Below, piece after piece: positions 1 through 9,169 of a DNA stretch of 34,902 bases. The stretch spans positions 1 to 34,902 of the forward strand of contig NZ_JAGMXV010000022.1 in assembly GCF_018006725.1 (NCBI RefSeq). The letters are read 5' to 3'. Source of the DNA: Rhizorhabdus sp. GTDB taxonomy: Bacteria > Pseudomonadota > Alphaproteobacteria > Sphingomonadales > Sphingomonadaceae. Within the stretch, counting starts at the first letter, position 1, and each line of letters begins with the position of its first letter. A program made the translations under genes and the position numbers. The notes below the pieces were generated by a model. It searched no databases and was not told the DNA's origin. It was given only the letters and a program-made list of their open reading frames with translations.

Positions 1-871
1 GGATGACGCGCGCGCCGTCCACGCCGATGGCAAGGGCGAGCGCGTCATCCTCGTCGCCGCCGACGAGGCATCGGCCGAGCGCGCCCGCGAACTGGCCGGC
101 GACGCCGCAGAGGTCATTGTCGAGGCGTTCGGCGACATCTGGCTGCGCGACAGTGCGCCGATCATCGTCCGTTCGGCCGATGGCCTTGCCGCGACCGATT
201 TCGGCTTCAACTGGTGGGGCGGCAAATATGAACTGCCCGGCGACGAGAGCATCGGCGCCCGCCTCGCCGCGCGCACCGGCTTTCCCACCCGCCGGCAGGA
301 CTGGGTGTTCGAGGGCGGCGCGATCGATGTCGACGGCACCGGCGTGGCGGTGACGACCGAGCAATGCCTGCTCAACCCGAACCGCAACCCCGATCTCGAC
401 CGCGCGGCGATCGAGGCGCGGCTCGCCGATGGCCTCGGCGTCGAGCGGCTGCTGTGGCTCGGCGACGGGCTGCTCAACGACCATACCGACGGCCATGTCG
501 ACAATCTCGCCCGCTTCGTGGCGCCCGGCACCATCGCCATTCCCGAGCCGGCCGGCGCGGACGACCCGAATGCCGAGGTCTTCGCCGATGCGCGCGCGCG
601 GGCCGAGGCGTTCGGGCTGACCGTGGTCGCGATCCCCTCCCCCGGCGCGGTGGAGAGCGACGGAGAGATCATCCCCGCCTCCTATATGAACTTCTACATC
701 GGCAACGCCGCCGTGGTCGTCCCGCTCTATGGCGCGCCGAACGACGAGGCCGCCGTGGCCGCGATCGCCGCGCTGTTTCCCGGCCGGACGGTGACCGGCT
801 TCCGCGCCGACCACATCCTGACCGGCGGCGGCAGCTTCCACTGCATCAGCCAGCAGATTCCGGCGGCGTGA
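1..871 (+). CDS. aguA: Agmatine deiminase, 5' truncated by the window edge
   Basis: Hydrolyses agmatine to N-carbamoylputrescine and ammonia, the first step of the agmatine route to putrescine (cytosolic). The reading frame is open from base 2, giving 289 residues; family members are usually about 330-370, so the N-terminus lies outside the window. Peptidyl-arginine-deiminase-fold motifs appear in order: GDIWLRDSAP, FNWWGGKY, FEGGAIDVDGTG, TTEQCLLNPNRNP, NDHTDGHVDN, and near the C-terminus GGGSFHCISQQ, which carries the catalytic Cys. The stop overlaps the GTG start of the next gene by four bases, and aguB, which uses the product, lies two genes on, so this is one operon. Promoter not visible. 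Assignment is secure from the motifs plus the aguB linkage. Confidence 0.95.
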   Translation, partial: DDARAVHADGKGERVILVAADEASAERARELAGDAAEVIVEAFGDIWLRDSAPIIVRSADGLAATDFGFNWWGGKYELPGDESIGARLAARTGFPTRRQDWVFEGGAIDVDGTGVAVTTEQCLLNPNRNPDLDRAAIEARLADGLGVERLLWLGDGLLNDHTDGHVDNLARFVAPGTIAIPEPAGADDPNAEVFADARARAEAFGLTVVAIPSPGAVESDGEIIPASYMNFYIGNAAVVVPLYGAPNDEAAVAAIAALFPGRTVTGFRADHILTGGGSFHCISQQIPAA

Positions 872-1218
872 CCGCTTTCGCCGTCCGGGCACTGCTGTCG
901 GGCCTGATCGTGGCGTTGATCGCCATGGTCGCCCGGCGCAACCCGGCGGCGGGTGCGCTGATCGCCTCCCTGCCCCTCACCTCGATCCTCGGAATGATCT
1001 GGCTGTGGCACGACACCGGCGACCGGCACCGCCTCGCCGATCATGCGGAGGCGACCTTCTGGTATGTGATCCCGTCGCTGCCGATGTTCCTGGCGATCCC
1101 CGCCATGCTCCGGCACGGCATGGGCTTCTGGAGCGCGCTGCTCGCCGGTTGCGCGCTGACGATGCTGCTCTATCTGCTGACGATCTATGTTGCGGCACGC
1201 TTCGGCGTCCGGCTTTGA
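868..1218 (+). CDS. DUF3147 family small inner-membrane protein
   Basis: A 116-residue hydrophobic protein starting with GTG inside the last codons of aguA (GTGA overlap), which implies translational coupling. It has about four membrane segments: an N-terminal helix, a second around GALIASLPLTSILGMIWLW, and two C-terminal ones around residues 65-110. The GALIASLPLTSILGMIWL stretch followed by DTGD is the hallmark of DUF3147, whose members are about 115 residues long. The function of the family is unknown. Its place between aguA and aguB suggests, by inference only, a role in polyamine or agmatine handling at the membrane. Upstream in-frame extensions only mirror aguA and are not used. Confidence 0.85.
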   Translation: MTAFAVRALLSGLIVALIAMVARRNPAAGALIASLPLTSILGMIWLWHDTGDRHRLADHAEATFWYVIPSLPMFLAIPAMLRHGMGFWSALLAGCALTMLLYLLTIYVAARFGVRL

Positions 1219-1228
1219 GGATGACTTC

Positions 1229-2077
<849 letters not shown>

Positions 2078-2102
2078 CAAACGCCCGCTGAGGAGAGGGA
2101 CG

Positions 2103-2396
2103 ATGACGATCGCGCGAGTCTATACGATGCACGCCAAGGAAGGCATGTCGGCCGAAATGGAGGCGGCGCTCAACCGCCTGATCGACGGCGTGACGGCGAT
2201 CGAGGGTTCGCACGGCGCCGAACTGCTGCGCGACGCGGGCAATGACCGGCGCTTCATCCTGATCGAGAAATGGGAAAGCATCGAGGCGCACAAGGCCGGC
2301 GCCGAGGCGTTCAAGAAGGTCGACATGTCCGCGCTGATGGCGGCGATCGACGGCCCGCCCGACAGCGCCTATTTCGACTATCTCGTCCGCCAATAA
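2103..2396 (+). CDS. ABM-fold (antibiotic biosynthesis monooxygenase domain) small protein
   Basis: A 97-residue protein with a ferredoxin-like alpha+beta fold of the ABM type: an N-terminal beta strand (MTIARVYTMHAKEG), a helix rich in Glu and Met, GSHGAELLRDAGNDRRFILIEKWES, then an amphipathic helix ending in a Tyr-rich tail. EKWES..AHKAGAEA is the usual core of the family, which includes haem-degrading and quinol-oxidising enzymes but also many proteins without a known substrate. A GAGGAGAGGG ribosome site precedes the ATG, 25 bases after aguB, so it is probably the last gene of the polyamine operon, before the terminator at 2422. A direct role in polyamine metabolism is not shown. Confidence 0.85.
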   Translation: MTIARVYTMHAKEGMSAEMEAALNRLIDGVTAIEGSHGAELLRDAGNDRRFILIEKWESIEAHKAGAEAFKKVDMSALMAAIDGPPDSAYFDYLVRQ

Positions 2397-2421
2397 GGCA
2401 GGCGGACATCCCGAAAAAGAC

Positions 2422-2457
2422 AGAGCCCCCCGACCGGCGGTCGGGGGGCTCTTTCAT
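2422..2457. terminator. Two-way intrinsic terminator
   Basis: A perfect 14-bp stem (AGAGCCCCCCGACC with its complement) closes a three-base loop at 2422-2452. It is followed by TTT on the plus strand and, read the other way, by a run of five T. It lies between the converging ABM-protein gene (+) and the symporter gene (-) and should stop transcription from both sides. Confidence 0.92.
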
Positions 2458-2465
2458 GTCGGCGT

Positions 2466-3731
2466 TCAGGGCGCGTGGGCGGGTTCGATCTCGGGCGGTT
2501 CGATCACGTCGAGATGCTTGGTTTCCCACTTGGCCACGACGACGCTGGCCACCGCATTGCCGACGACATTGGTGGCGGAGCGGCCCATGTCGAGGAAATG
2601 GTCGACCGCGAGGATCAGCAGCAGCCCCGCTTCGGGGATGTCGAAGAAGGCCAGTGTCGAAGAGATGATGACGAGGCTGGCGCGCGGCACGCCGGCGATC
2701 CCCTTCGACGTCACCATCAGGATCAGCAGCATCGTGAACTGATGCCCGAGGGTCAGTTCCACGCCATAGGCCTGCGCGATGAACATCGTCGCGAAGGTGC
2801 AGTAGATCATCGAGCCGTCGAGGTTGAACGAATAGCCGAGCGGCAGGACGAAGCTGGCGATGCGCGGCGGCACGCCGAAGCGGTCGAGCGCCTCGAGCGT
2901 GCGGGGGAAGGCCGCTTCGGACGAGGCGGTGCTGAACGCGAGCAGGATCGGCTCGCGGATATAACGGATCAGCAGGCCGGTGCGCGACCCGACGACGAGG
3001 AAACAGAGCGACAGCAGCACGCCCCACAGCACGAGCATCGACAGGTAGAAGCTGCCCATGAACTTGCCGAAGCTGATCAGGATCGTGGGCCCCTGCTCGG
3101 CCAGCGCCGTCGTGACTGCAGCGAACACCGCGAAGGGGGCGAAGCGCATCACATAGTCGGTGATCTGGAGCATCACCTGCGCCAGCGCCTCGATGCCGCG
3201 GACGAGCGGCGCGGCCTTTTCGCCGATCGCGGTCACCGCGACGCCGGTGAAGACCGAGAAGACCAGGATCTGCAATATCTCGTTGGTCGCCATCGCCTCG
3301 AAGAAGCTCTTGGGGACGAGATGGGTGATGAACTGCTTGAGCGAGAAATCCGCCTGGGACAGGCCCGCGCTCGCGCCTTCGGGCGGCAGGACGAGGTCCG
3401 CGCCGACGCCGGGCTGCAGCAGGTTGACCATGACGAGGCCCAGGGTCAGCGACAACAGGCTCGCGCCGAGGAACCAGGCGATGGCGCGTGCGCCGACGCG
3501 GCCGAGCGCCGCCGTGTCGCCCATATGCGAGATGCCGACGACGAGCGTCGCGAACACCAGCGGCGCGATGATCATCTTGATCAGGCGCAGGAATATCTCG
3601 GTCAGGATCGAGATATAACCGGTGATGTCCTTGAGCGTCGCCGGGTCGGCGACCGTCTTGTTGAGCGTGATGCCGAGGATGATGCCGACAACCATCGCTA
3701 TGAGAATGTACATCGTGAGGCGCTTGGCCAC
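2466..3731 (-). CDS. Dicarboxylate/amino acid:cation symporter (DAACS family)
   Basis: A secondary transporter that takes up C4-dicarboxylates or acidic amino acids with protons or sodium across the inner membrane. The 421-residue protein has the family elements in order: an N-terminal membrane helix (ILIAMVVGIILGI), FLRLIKMIIAPLVFATLV, the hairpin serine region SSEAAFPRTLEAL, the TM7 motif SFNLDGSMIYC, and the TM8 motif NVVGNAVASVVVAKWE near the C-terminus. The GTG at 3731 is chosen because GGAG lies eight bases upstream; an ATG at 3713 and a longer frame from 3824 are possible. The substrate cannot be told from sequence, so no symbol is given. Monocistronic, ending at the shared terminator. 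Confidence 0.92.
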   Translation of the reverse strand: MAKRLTMYILIAMVVGIILGITLNKTVADPATLKDITGYISILTEIFLRLIKMIIAPLVFATLVVGISHMGDTAALGRVGARAIAWFLGASLLSLTLGLVMVNLLQPGVGADLVLPPEGASAGLSQADFSLKQFITHLVPKSFFEAMATNEILQILVFSVFTGVAVTAIGEKAAPLVRGIEALAQVMLQITDYVMRFAPFAVFAAVTTALAEQGPTILISFGKFMGSFYLSMLVLWGVLLSLCFLVVGSRTGLLIRYIREPILLAFSTASSEAAFPRTLEALDRFGVPPRIASFVLPLGYSFNLDGSMIYCTFATMFIAQAYGVELTLGHQFTMLLILMVTSKGIAGVPRASLVIISSTLAFFDIPEAGLLLILAVDHFLDMGRSATNVVGNAVASVVVAKWETKHLDVIEPPEIEPAHAP

Positions 3732-3886
3732 GGGCGTCTCCGGAAAATCCAAAGGCTGTTGGTCGTCGCAAAGCGCAGCGCGGTCAAGGGCAAGGCTGTC
3801 CAAAAGGGCAGAGTTCCGTCCCACGCAACGAATGACCGGACGCCGCCACCTCTTCCCACCTCGCGCGGCCTCGCTATGCTGGCGCG

Positions 3887-5227
3887 ATGAACAGCATATC
3901 GGGGGACGGTGGTGCGACCGTCGGGAACAAGGGCATCATGGCGGCGATCCGCCCCTATGTGGAGCCGGCACCGCTCGCCGCGCTGTTCCTGGGCATAAGC
4001 TCAGGCTTTCCCTTCGCAATGATCGGCGCGACCCTTACCACGCGCCTCGCCCAGGATGGCATCGACAAGAAGGCGGTGACCGCCTTCACCCTCGCCTTCC
4101 TCGTCTATAATCTGAAGTTTCTTTGGGCCTGGGTGGTCGACGGCGTTCGCCTGCCGATCCTCGGCCGGCTCGGACAGCGCGTTTCGTGGATGCTCGTCAT
4201 CGGCCTGCTCGTGATGGCGGCGGTGTTCCATCTGGCGCTGGTCGATCCGAAAGCCGGGCTGATGCAGACCGCCGTCGCGGCAATCCTCGTCGGCGCGGCG
4301 GGCGCGACCTTCGACATCATCATCGACGCCTACAGGATCGAACTGCTCGAGGCGCGGCAGCTGGGCGTCGGCGCAGGCATGTCGCAATATGGCTGGCGGA
4401 TCGGATCGGCGACCGCCGGCGCCGTGGCGCTGGTGCTGGCCGGCCGCTTCGGCTGGGAGATCGCCTATGCCGCCTGCGCCGCCTTCGCCCTGCCCGCAAT
4501 GATCACCGCGCTGGTGATGGGCGAGCCCGAGCGCCACCGCGAACCGGCCGGTCGCCGCAGCGGCGGCGAGGTCTGGGCGTCGATCGCAGGTCCGCTGCTC
4601 GAATTCTTCCGGCGGCGCGGTGCGATGCTCGTGCTGCTGTTCATCCTGCTCCACAAGATCGGCGATACGCTCGCCAATCTCACCTTCCGGCTGCTGTTCG
4701 ACGATCTCGGCTACACCAATGACGAGATCGCGATCTACGATATCGGCCTGGGCTTCTGGGCCTATCTGATCGGCATCTTCATCGGCGGAATCCTCTATTC
4801 GCGGCTGGGCATGAAGCGCTCGGTGCTGATCAGCCTGATCCTCATGGCCGTCTCCAACCTCAGCTTCGCTGGCCTCGCCGCGAGCGGCCACGACAATTGG
4901 GCGATGGCCGGCGCAATCGGGTTCGAGAATATCGCCAGCGGCATCGGCGGCGTCTGCGTCGTCGCCTATTTCTCGGCGCTGTGCGACCTGCGCTTCACCG
5001 CCGCCCAATATGCGCTGATTTCGGCAGCAGCGAGCGTGGTCGGGCGGATCATGACCGGCACCACCGCCGGCGCGATGATCGAAGCAGTCGGTTACGTAAA
5101 CTTCTACGTCCTGACCACCCTCGCCGCGTTGCCGGGCATCCTGCTCTTCTGGCTGATGATGCGCGCCGGGCTGATCGACCAGTCGATCGGCAGTGCCGGG
5201 GAAGACGAGACGACAGCCGGGGCCTGA
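3887..5227 (+). CDS. AmpG-like muropeptide permease (MFS, PAT family)
   Basis: Predicted inner-membrane importer of cell-wall recycling products (GlcNAc-anhydromuramyl peptides), by similarity to AmpG. The 446-residue protein has about 12 membrane segments. AmpG-type signatures are present: LGISSGFPFAMIGATLTTRL near the N-terminus, LKFLWAWVVDGV, ATFDIIIDAYRIELLEARQL with GAGMSQYGWRIG, and late in the protein FENIASGIGGVCVVAYFSAL followed by LRFTAAQYALISA. The start could also be ATG 3938, which has AAGGG just upstream and gives the more usual short N-terminus; 3887 is the longer choice with a poor ribosome site. It converges on ada with only nine bases between stop codons and no hairpin. Confidence 0.85.
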   Translation: MNSISGDGGATVGNKGIMAAIRPYVEPAPLAALFLGISSGFPFAMIGATLTTRLAQDGIDKKAVTAFTLAFLVYNLKFLWAWVVDGVRLPILGRLGQRVSWMLVIGLLVMAAVFHLALVDPKAGLMQTAVAAILVGAAGATFDIIIDAYRIELLEARQLGVGAGMSQYGWRIGSATAGAVALVLAGRFGWEIAYAACAAFALPAMITALVMGEPERHREPAGRRSGGEVWASIAGPLLEFFRRRGAMLVLLFILLHKIGDTLANLTFRLLFDDLGYTNDEIAIYDIGLGFWAYLIGIFIGGILYSRLGMKRSVLISLILMAVSNLSFAGLAASGHDNWAMAGAIGFENIASGIGGVCVVAYFSALCDLRFTAAQYALISAAASVVGRIMTGTTAGAMIEAVGYVNFYVLTTLAALPGILLFWLMMRAGLIDQSIGSAGEDETTAGA

Positions 5228-5236
5228 CCACCGCAT

Positions 5237-6292
5237 CTATCTCTCGCTCTCGCGTGCGAGCAGGCGGCGCTTGCGATCCGGTCCCCAGCGATAGCCGGTG
5301 ATCGATCCGTCCGACCGCAGCACCCGGTGGCAAGGCACCGCGACCGCGATGGCGTTGGCGGCACAGGCGGCGGCCACGGCGCGCGACGCGCGCGGCTCCC
5401 CGATCGCCTGCGCGACCTGCGCATAGCTGCGGGTCTCGCCCGACGGGATCGCCCGCAGCGCCTGCCACACCCGCTGCTGGAAGGCGGTCCCGCGAATGTC
5501 GAGCGGCAGCGCCATGCCCCGCGCAGGTTCCTCGATCATCGCCACCACGGCATCGAGCGTTTCGCGAAAGCCATCGTCCGCCGGGCTGATCGTGGCATTG
5601 GGAAAGCGCCGGTGCAGGTCGGCGACCAGCGCCGCGTCCTCGTCACCCATCAGGATCGCGCAGATGCCGCGCTCGCTCGACGCCGCCAGCACCCGCCCGA
5701 GCGAGCAGGCAGCGACGGCATAGCGGACCTCCATCGCCTGCCCACCCCGGCGATAGGCCGCAGGGGGCATGCCCAGCGCGGCATCGGCGGCTGCGTAGAA
5801 GCGGCCGCTCGATCCGAAGCCGGCCTCGTAGAGCGCCCGCGTCACCTGTTCGCCGGCCTCCAGCGCGGACCGGACCCGCCCGGCGCGGTGCGCGACCGCA
5901 TAGCCCTTCGGCGTCAGCCCGGTGACCGCCTTGAACAGGCGGTGGAAATGATAGGGACTGACCCCCGCCGCGTCGGCGAGTTCGCCGAGCGAAGGCGGCT
6001 CCTCGGCCGTCTCGATCCGGCGACAGGCTTCGGCGACCAGCGCCGCCTGCCGCTCGGCGCGGGGTGCTTCATTGGGGCGGCAGCGCTTGCAGGGGCGGAA
6101 GCCAGCCGCCTCGGCTTCGGCCGGCCCGGCGTGAAAACGGACATTGGCCGGTCTGGGCGTGCGCGCGCCGCAGCTCGGTCGACAATAGACGCCGGTCGAC
6201 GCGACCGAATAGACGAAGCTGCCGTCGGCAGCGGCCGACCGCGCGACCAGCTGGCTCCAGCGGGGATCTTGGAGGATCGGGTCCATCAGCAT
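5237..6292 (-). CDS. ada: Bifunctional Ada: methyl-sensing activator and O6-alkylguanine-DNA alkyltransferase
   Basis: Repairs O6-methylguanine and methylphosphotriesters by transferring the methyl group to its own cysteines; the methylated N-domain then activates transcription. At 351 residues it matches E. coli Ada (354) closely. The zinc site is Cys37, Cys41, Cys68 and Cys71 (VYCRPSC and RPCKRC), one position off E. coli numbering. An AraC-type helix-turn-helix follows (about 85-185; LGELADAAGVSPYHFHRLFK). The C-terminal transferase has IPSGETRSYAQVA and the active site AVPCHRVLRSDG with Cys321. The first ATG has AAGGAG seven bases upstream and is preferred over Met3. An Ada-box-like element lies upstream at 6365-6377. 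No alkB or second alkyltransferase is adjacent. Confidence 0.96.
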   Translation of the reverse strand: MLMDPILQDPRWSQLVARSAAADGSFVYSVASTGVYCRPSCGARTPRPANVRFHAGPAEAEAAGFRPCKRCRPNEAPRAERQAALVAEACRRIETAEEPPSLGELADAAGVSPYHFHRLFKAVTGLTPKGYAVAHRAGRVRSALEAGEQVTRALYEAGFGSSGRFYAAADAALGMPPAAYRRGGQAMEVRYAVAACSLGRVLAASSERGICAILMGDEDAALVADLHRRFPNATISPADDGFRETLDAVVAMIEEPARGMALPLDIRGTAFQQRVWQALRAIPSGETRSYAQVAQAIGEPRASRAVAAACAANAIAVAVPCHRVLRSDGSITGYRWGPDRKRRLLARESER

Positions 6293-6364
6293 CTCATAGC
6301 TCCTTCGACAGAGTTCGTGTCGACAGGATCATGCTATCGGATGCTCGGGGCTGCTCCCCGGCTC

Positions 6365-6377
6365 TTGCTTTCGAATT
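6365..6377 (-). promoter_or_regulatory. Candidate Ada box upstream of ada
   Basis: Read on the minus strand, AAT-TCGAAA-GCAA matches the enterobacterial Ada-binding pattern AAT-N6-GCAA. It sits 73 bases upstream of the ada start. A weak -10-like GATAGC at 6338-6333 would place the site at about -40 to -50, where Ada works as an activator. Whether sphingomonad Ada keeps the same specificity is inference. Confidence 0.5.
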
Positions 6378-6390
6378 GCCGGACGGGCGT

Positions 6391-6651
6391 TCAGGCCGCT
6401 GCGCGGCTCTCCGCCTCGCGTTCGCAATCCGGGCAGGGGCCGATATGCGGATAAGGGTGCGCCGCTTCATGCCAATGCGAAACGGCGGCCTCGAAGATGT
6501 CGATGCCCTCGCCATAGCCCAGGCCGCGCAGCACGTCGTTGGTCAGGATGTCCAGCGCGCGATGCGCCTCGTGCCCACTGCTCGTCGCGACGATCTCGCG
6601 TGCGAGCCGGGCGAACTCCTCTGCCGGGATCAGGGGTGCGGGCTTGGTCAT
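6391..6651 (-). CDS. Small protein of unknown function with C-terminal CPDC motif
   Basis: An 86-residue soluble protein that I do not recognise. It has an Ala/Glu-rich helical first half (EEFARLAREIVA, then HEAHRALDILTNDVLRGLGYGEG), then a His-rich stretch FEAAVSHWHEAAHPYPHIG and a C-terminal GPCPDCEREAE. The single CxxC and several His suggest, but do not prove, metal binding. The ATG at 6651 is used because the upstream in-frame extension overlaps the lipoprotein gene. It starts 32 bases after the lipoprotein stop, so the two may share a transcript. The 98 bases between it and ada hold the Ada-box-like site and a short GGGG/CCCC hairpin. Confidence 0.72.
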   Translation of the reverse strand: MTKPAPLIPAEEFARLAREIVATSSGHEAHRALDILTNDVLRGLGYGEGIDIFEAAVSHWHEAAHPYPHIGPCPDCEREAESRAAA

Positions 6652-6683
6652 CCGCGCGCCCCTAGACCCGAAAACCGGCCTTT

Positions 6684-7190
6684 TCAAGGCTTGGGCGCAC
6701 CCTCCGCCGGAGCCGGAACGGGCGCGGTGCCAGCAACCGGGGCCGGGCCATCCTCGCGGCAGAAGCCCTCGCCCTGCTGGATCATCAGGCAGTTCTGCTT
6801 GCCTGCCAGCCATTTGAGACCGGTCTGGTCACCCGTTGCCGCCCGCACGCTTTCCGGCCGCCCATTGCGGGTGAAGCGGATCAGGTCGCCATCGGCGGTG
6901 CCTTCATAGCTCTTGGTTCCGTCGAGCAGCGTCACCGATAGGACATAACGCCCGCGCTCGCCGGCCGGCTGAACGTCGAGGACCAGCCCCTCGACGCCGA
7001 TCCATTTGCCGACCCAGGCGTCGGTCGGCAGCGGGGAGGCGGCGTTATCGGCGGGCGCTTCCGCGTCGAGCGTGTCGACCGCAGCCTGGTCGACGACCGA
7101 GACATTCTCGATCGGCTGGGCATCCTCGCCCCGCGCGCAGGCGGCGAGAAGCACGAGGGCCGCAAGACCGGAAAAGGTAAGGCTCTTCAT
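6684..7190 (-). CDS. Predicted lipoprotein of unknown function
   Basis: A 168-residue exported protein. The N-terminus is a lipoprotein signal: a short basic start, a hydrophobic run and the lipobox LLAAC with Cys18 as the lipidation site. After a low-complexity acidic linker (about 25-55) comes a compact beta-rich domain beginning DAWVGKWIGVEGLVLDV and including GRYVLSVTLLDGTKSYEGTADGD and ends with a Pro/Ala-rich tail. The GKW.G.EG..L pattern resembles small lipocalin-like or META-like lipoproteins, but I cannot assign a family. Two cysteines near the C-terminus (QNCLMIQ and GFCRED) could form a disulfide. An FNR-like palindrome lies 46 bases upstream of the start. Confidence 0.8.
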   Translation of the reverse strand: MKSLTFSGLAALVLLAACARGEDAQPIENVSVVDQAAVDTLDAEAPADNAASPLPTDAWVGKWIGVEGLVLDVQPAGERGRYVLSVTLLDGTKSYEGTADGDLIRFTRNGRPESVRAATGDQTGLKWLAGKQNCLMIQQGEGFCREDGPAPVAGTAPVPAPAEGAPKP

Positions 7191-7235
7191 CGAACTATGC
7201 TCCGCGAACGACGTTTAATTTCGTTATGGGCCACC

Positions 7236-7249
7236 TTGAACGGGATCAA
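7236..7249. promoter_or_regulatory. FNR/FixK-like palindrome between lipoprotein gene and rpiB
   Basis: TTGAACGGGATCAA fits TTGA-N6-TCAA and matches nine of the ten conserved bases of the TTGAT-N4-ATCAA box. It lies 46 bases upstream of the minus-strand lipoprotein start and 149 bases upstream of rpiB. If it acts as a class II site for the lipoprotein gene, the leader would be only about 11 bases, so its role is uncertain and a chance match is possible. Confidence 0.3.
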
Positions 7250-7397
7250 CCCCGCGCCGGTCAACCGAAAAGCGATCGACGCACCAGCGCCCCGCGCCTG
7301 CATAGGTTCCCCTTTGTCATGGCTTCGCAGCATTGCAGCGCGGCGCTTTGATCCCTAGAGGGTGCCGCAACCCGACTCGTAAAGCACTGGACAGGAT

Positions 7398-7856
7398 ATG
7401 GCCGAGACCATCGCCATCGCATCCGATCATGCCGCATTCGACATGAAAGCCGCGCTGGCCGACTGGCTCCGCGAACATGGCCATCAGGTCGTCGATCTCG
7501 GCCCCGACAGCACCGCCTCGGTCGACTATCCCGATTATGGCTACAAGCTGGCCCAGGCGATCGCCGACGGCCGCGCCACCAAGGGCATCGCCCTCTGCGG
7601 CTCGGGCATCGGCATCTCGATCGCGGTCAACCGCCACCCGGCAGCGCGCTGCGCACTGGTGTCGGAGGAACTGTCCGCCCGCCTGTGCCGCGAGCATAAT
7701 GACGCCAACGTCATCGCCATGGGCGCGCGCCTGATCGGCATCGAACAGGCCCGCGCCTGCGCCGCCGCCTTCCTGTCGACGGACTTCGCCGGGGATCGCC
7801 ATCTCCGCCGTGTCGACAAGCTCTCCAACCCCGCCTTCGACAAGGAACCCGCATGA
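7398..7856 (+). CDS. rpiB: Ribose-5-phosphate isomerase B
   Basis: Interconverts ribulose 5-phosphate and ribose 5-phosphate in the pentose phosphate pathway (cytosol). The 152-residue protein is full length for the RpiB/LacAB family. Visible motifs: IASDHAAF with Asp10 and His11, [12 protein letters not shown], the active-site loop [17 protein letters not shown] with Cys67, and [15 protein letters not shown] with His100 and Asn101. Its stop overlaps the glyA start by four bases (ATGA), indicating a coupled operon rpiB-glyA-nrdR-trmJ. The 207-base upstream gap separates it from the divergent lipoprotein gene; no clear promoter was read there apart from the FNR-like palindrome. Confidence 0.96.
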   Translation: MAETIAIASDHAAFDMKAALADWLREHGHQVVDLGPDSTASVDYPDYGYKLAQAIADGRATKGIALCGSGIGISIAVNRHPAARCALVSEELSARLCREHNDANVIAMGARLIGIEQARACAAAFLSTDFAGDRHLRRVDKLSNPAFDKEPA

Positions 7857-9169
7857 GCAGCAACCCCGCAGCCACCCTGTCCCAGGTCCAGCCGGACGGC
7901 TTCTTCTCGCGCGGTCTGGCCGATGCCGATCCTGCGGTCTTCGCCGGTCTCCAGCAGGAAATCTCGCGTGAGAAGAAGCAGATCGAGCTGATCGCGTCGG
8001 AGAACATCGTCTCGAAGGCGGTGCTCGAGGCGCAGGGTTCGGTGTTCACCAACAAATATGCCGAGGGCTATCCCGGCAAGCGCTATTATCAGGGCTGCCA
8101 CCCGTCCGACGTCGTCGAGCAGCTGGCGATCGACCGCGCCAAGGAACTGTTCGGCTGCGGTTTTGCCAATGTCCAGCCGCACTCCGGCGCACAGGCGAAC
8201 GGCGCCGTCATGCTGGCGCTGACCAAGCCCGGCGACACCATCATGGGCCTCAGCCTCGACGCCGGCGGCCACCTCACCCACGGCGCCAAGGCCGCGCTGT
8301 CGGGCAAATGGTATAACGCCATTCAATATGGTGTCCGTCCGGACGATCACCTGATCGATTTCGACCAGGTCGAGGCACTCGCTCGCGAGCATAAGCCGAC
8401 CCTGATCATCACCGGCGGCTCGGCCTATCCGCGCCAGATCGACTTCGCCCGCTTCCGCGCGATCGCGGACGAGGTCGGCGCGCTGTTCATGGTCGACATG
8501 GCGCATTTCGCTGGCCTCGTCGCCGGTGGCGTCCATCCCAGCCCGTTCGGCCATGCCCATGTCGTGACCACCACCACGCACAAGACGCTGCGCGGTCCGC
8601 GTGGCGGCATGATCATGACCAATGACGAGGCGATCGCGAAGAAGATCAACTCGGCGGTCTTCCCCGGCCTGCAGGGTGGCCCGCTGATGCATGTTATCGC
8701 CGCCAAGGCGGTCGCCTTCGGCGAAGCGCTGCAGCCCGAGTTCAAGTCCTATGCCGCCGCCGTGGTCGAGAACGCCAAGGTTCTCGCGGCGCGTCTCAAG
8801 GAGCGTGGCGCCGACCTCGTTTCTGGCGGCACCGACACGCACCTCGCCCTCGTCGACCTGCGCCCGATCGGCGTGACCGGCCGCGACGCCGACGAAGCGC
8901 TCGAGCGCGCCGGCATCACCTGCAACAAGAACGGCGTGCCCAACGATCCGCTGCCGCCCGTCAAGACCTCGGGCATCCGCGTGGGTTCGCCCGCCGGCAC
9001 GACGCGCGGCTTCGGCCCGGCCGAGTTCCGCGACATCGCCGACATGATCGCGGATGTGCTCGACGGCCTCGCCAAGAACGGCCCGGACGGCAACGGCCAG
9101 ACCGAAGCGCATGTGCGCGCCCGCGTCGAGGCGCTGTGTGATCGCTTCCCGATCTATCCGGAGCTCTAA
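7853..9169 (+). CDS. glyA: Serine hydroxymethyltransferase
   Basis: PLP enzyme that converts serine and tetrahydrofolate to glycine and 5,10-methylene-tetrahydrofolate, the main source of one-carbon units. The 438-residue length is normal for alphaproteobacteria. Motifs: [70 protein letters not shown], and the PLP-binding [13 protein letters not shown] with Lys244. The C-terminal domain includes [15 protein letters not shown]. It starts within the rpiB stop codon and its TAA abuts the TTG start of nrdR directly, so translation of the three is coupled. Confidence 0.97.
   Translation: MSSNPAATLSQVQPDGFFSRGLADADPAVFAGLQQEISREKKQIELIASENIVSKAVLEAQGSVFTNKYAEGYPGKRYYQGCHPSDVVEQLAIDRAKELFGCGFANVQPHSGAQANGAVMLALTKPGDTIMGLSLDAGGHLTHGAKAALSGKWYNAIQYGVRPDDHLIDFDQVEALAREHKPTLIITGGSAYPRQIDFARFRAIADEVGALFMVDMAHFAGLVAGGVHPSPFGHAHVVTTTTHKTLRGPRGGMIMTNDEAIAKKINSAVFPGLQGGPLMHVIAAKAVAFGEALQPEFKSYAAAVVENAKVLAARLKERGADLVSGGTDTHLALVDLRPIGVTGRDADEALERAGITCNKNGVPNDPLPPVKTSGIRVGSPAGTTRGFGPAEFRDIADMIADVLDGLAKNGPDGNGQTEAHVRARVEALCDRFPIYPEL

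Noticed and set aside
2475-3890. Plus-strand 471-codon open frame
   Set aside because: Antisense to the symporter; the composition (Asp/Arg/Gln/His-rich) is that of a reversed hydrophobic protein.
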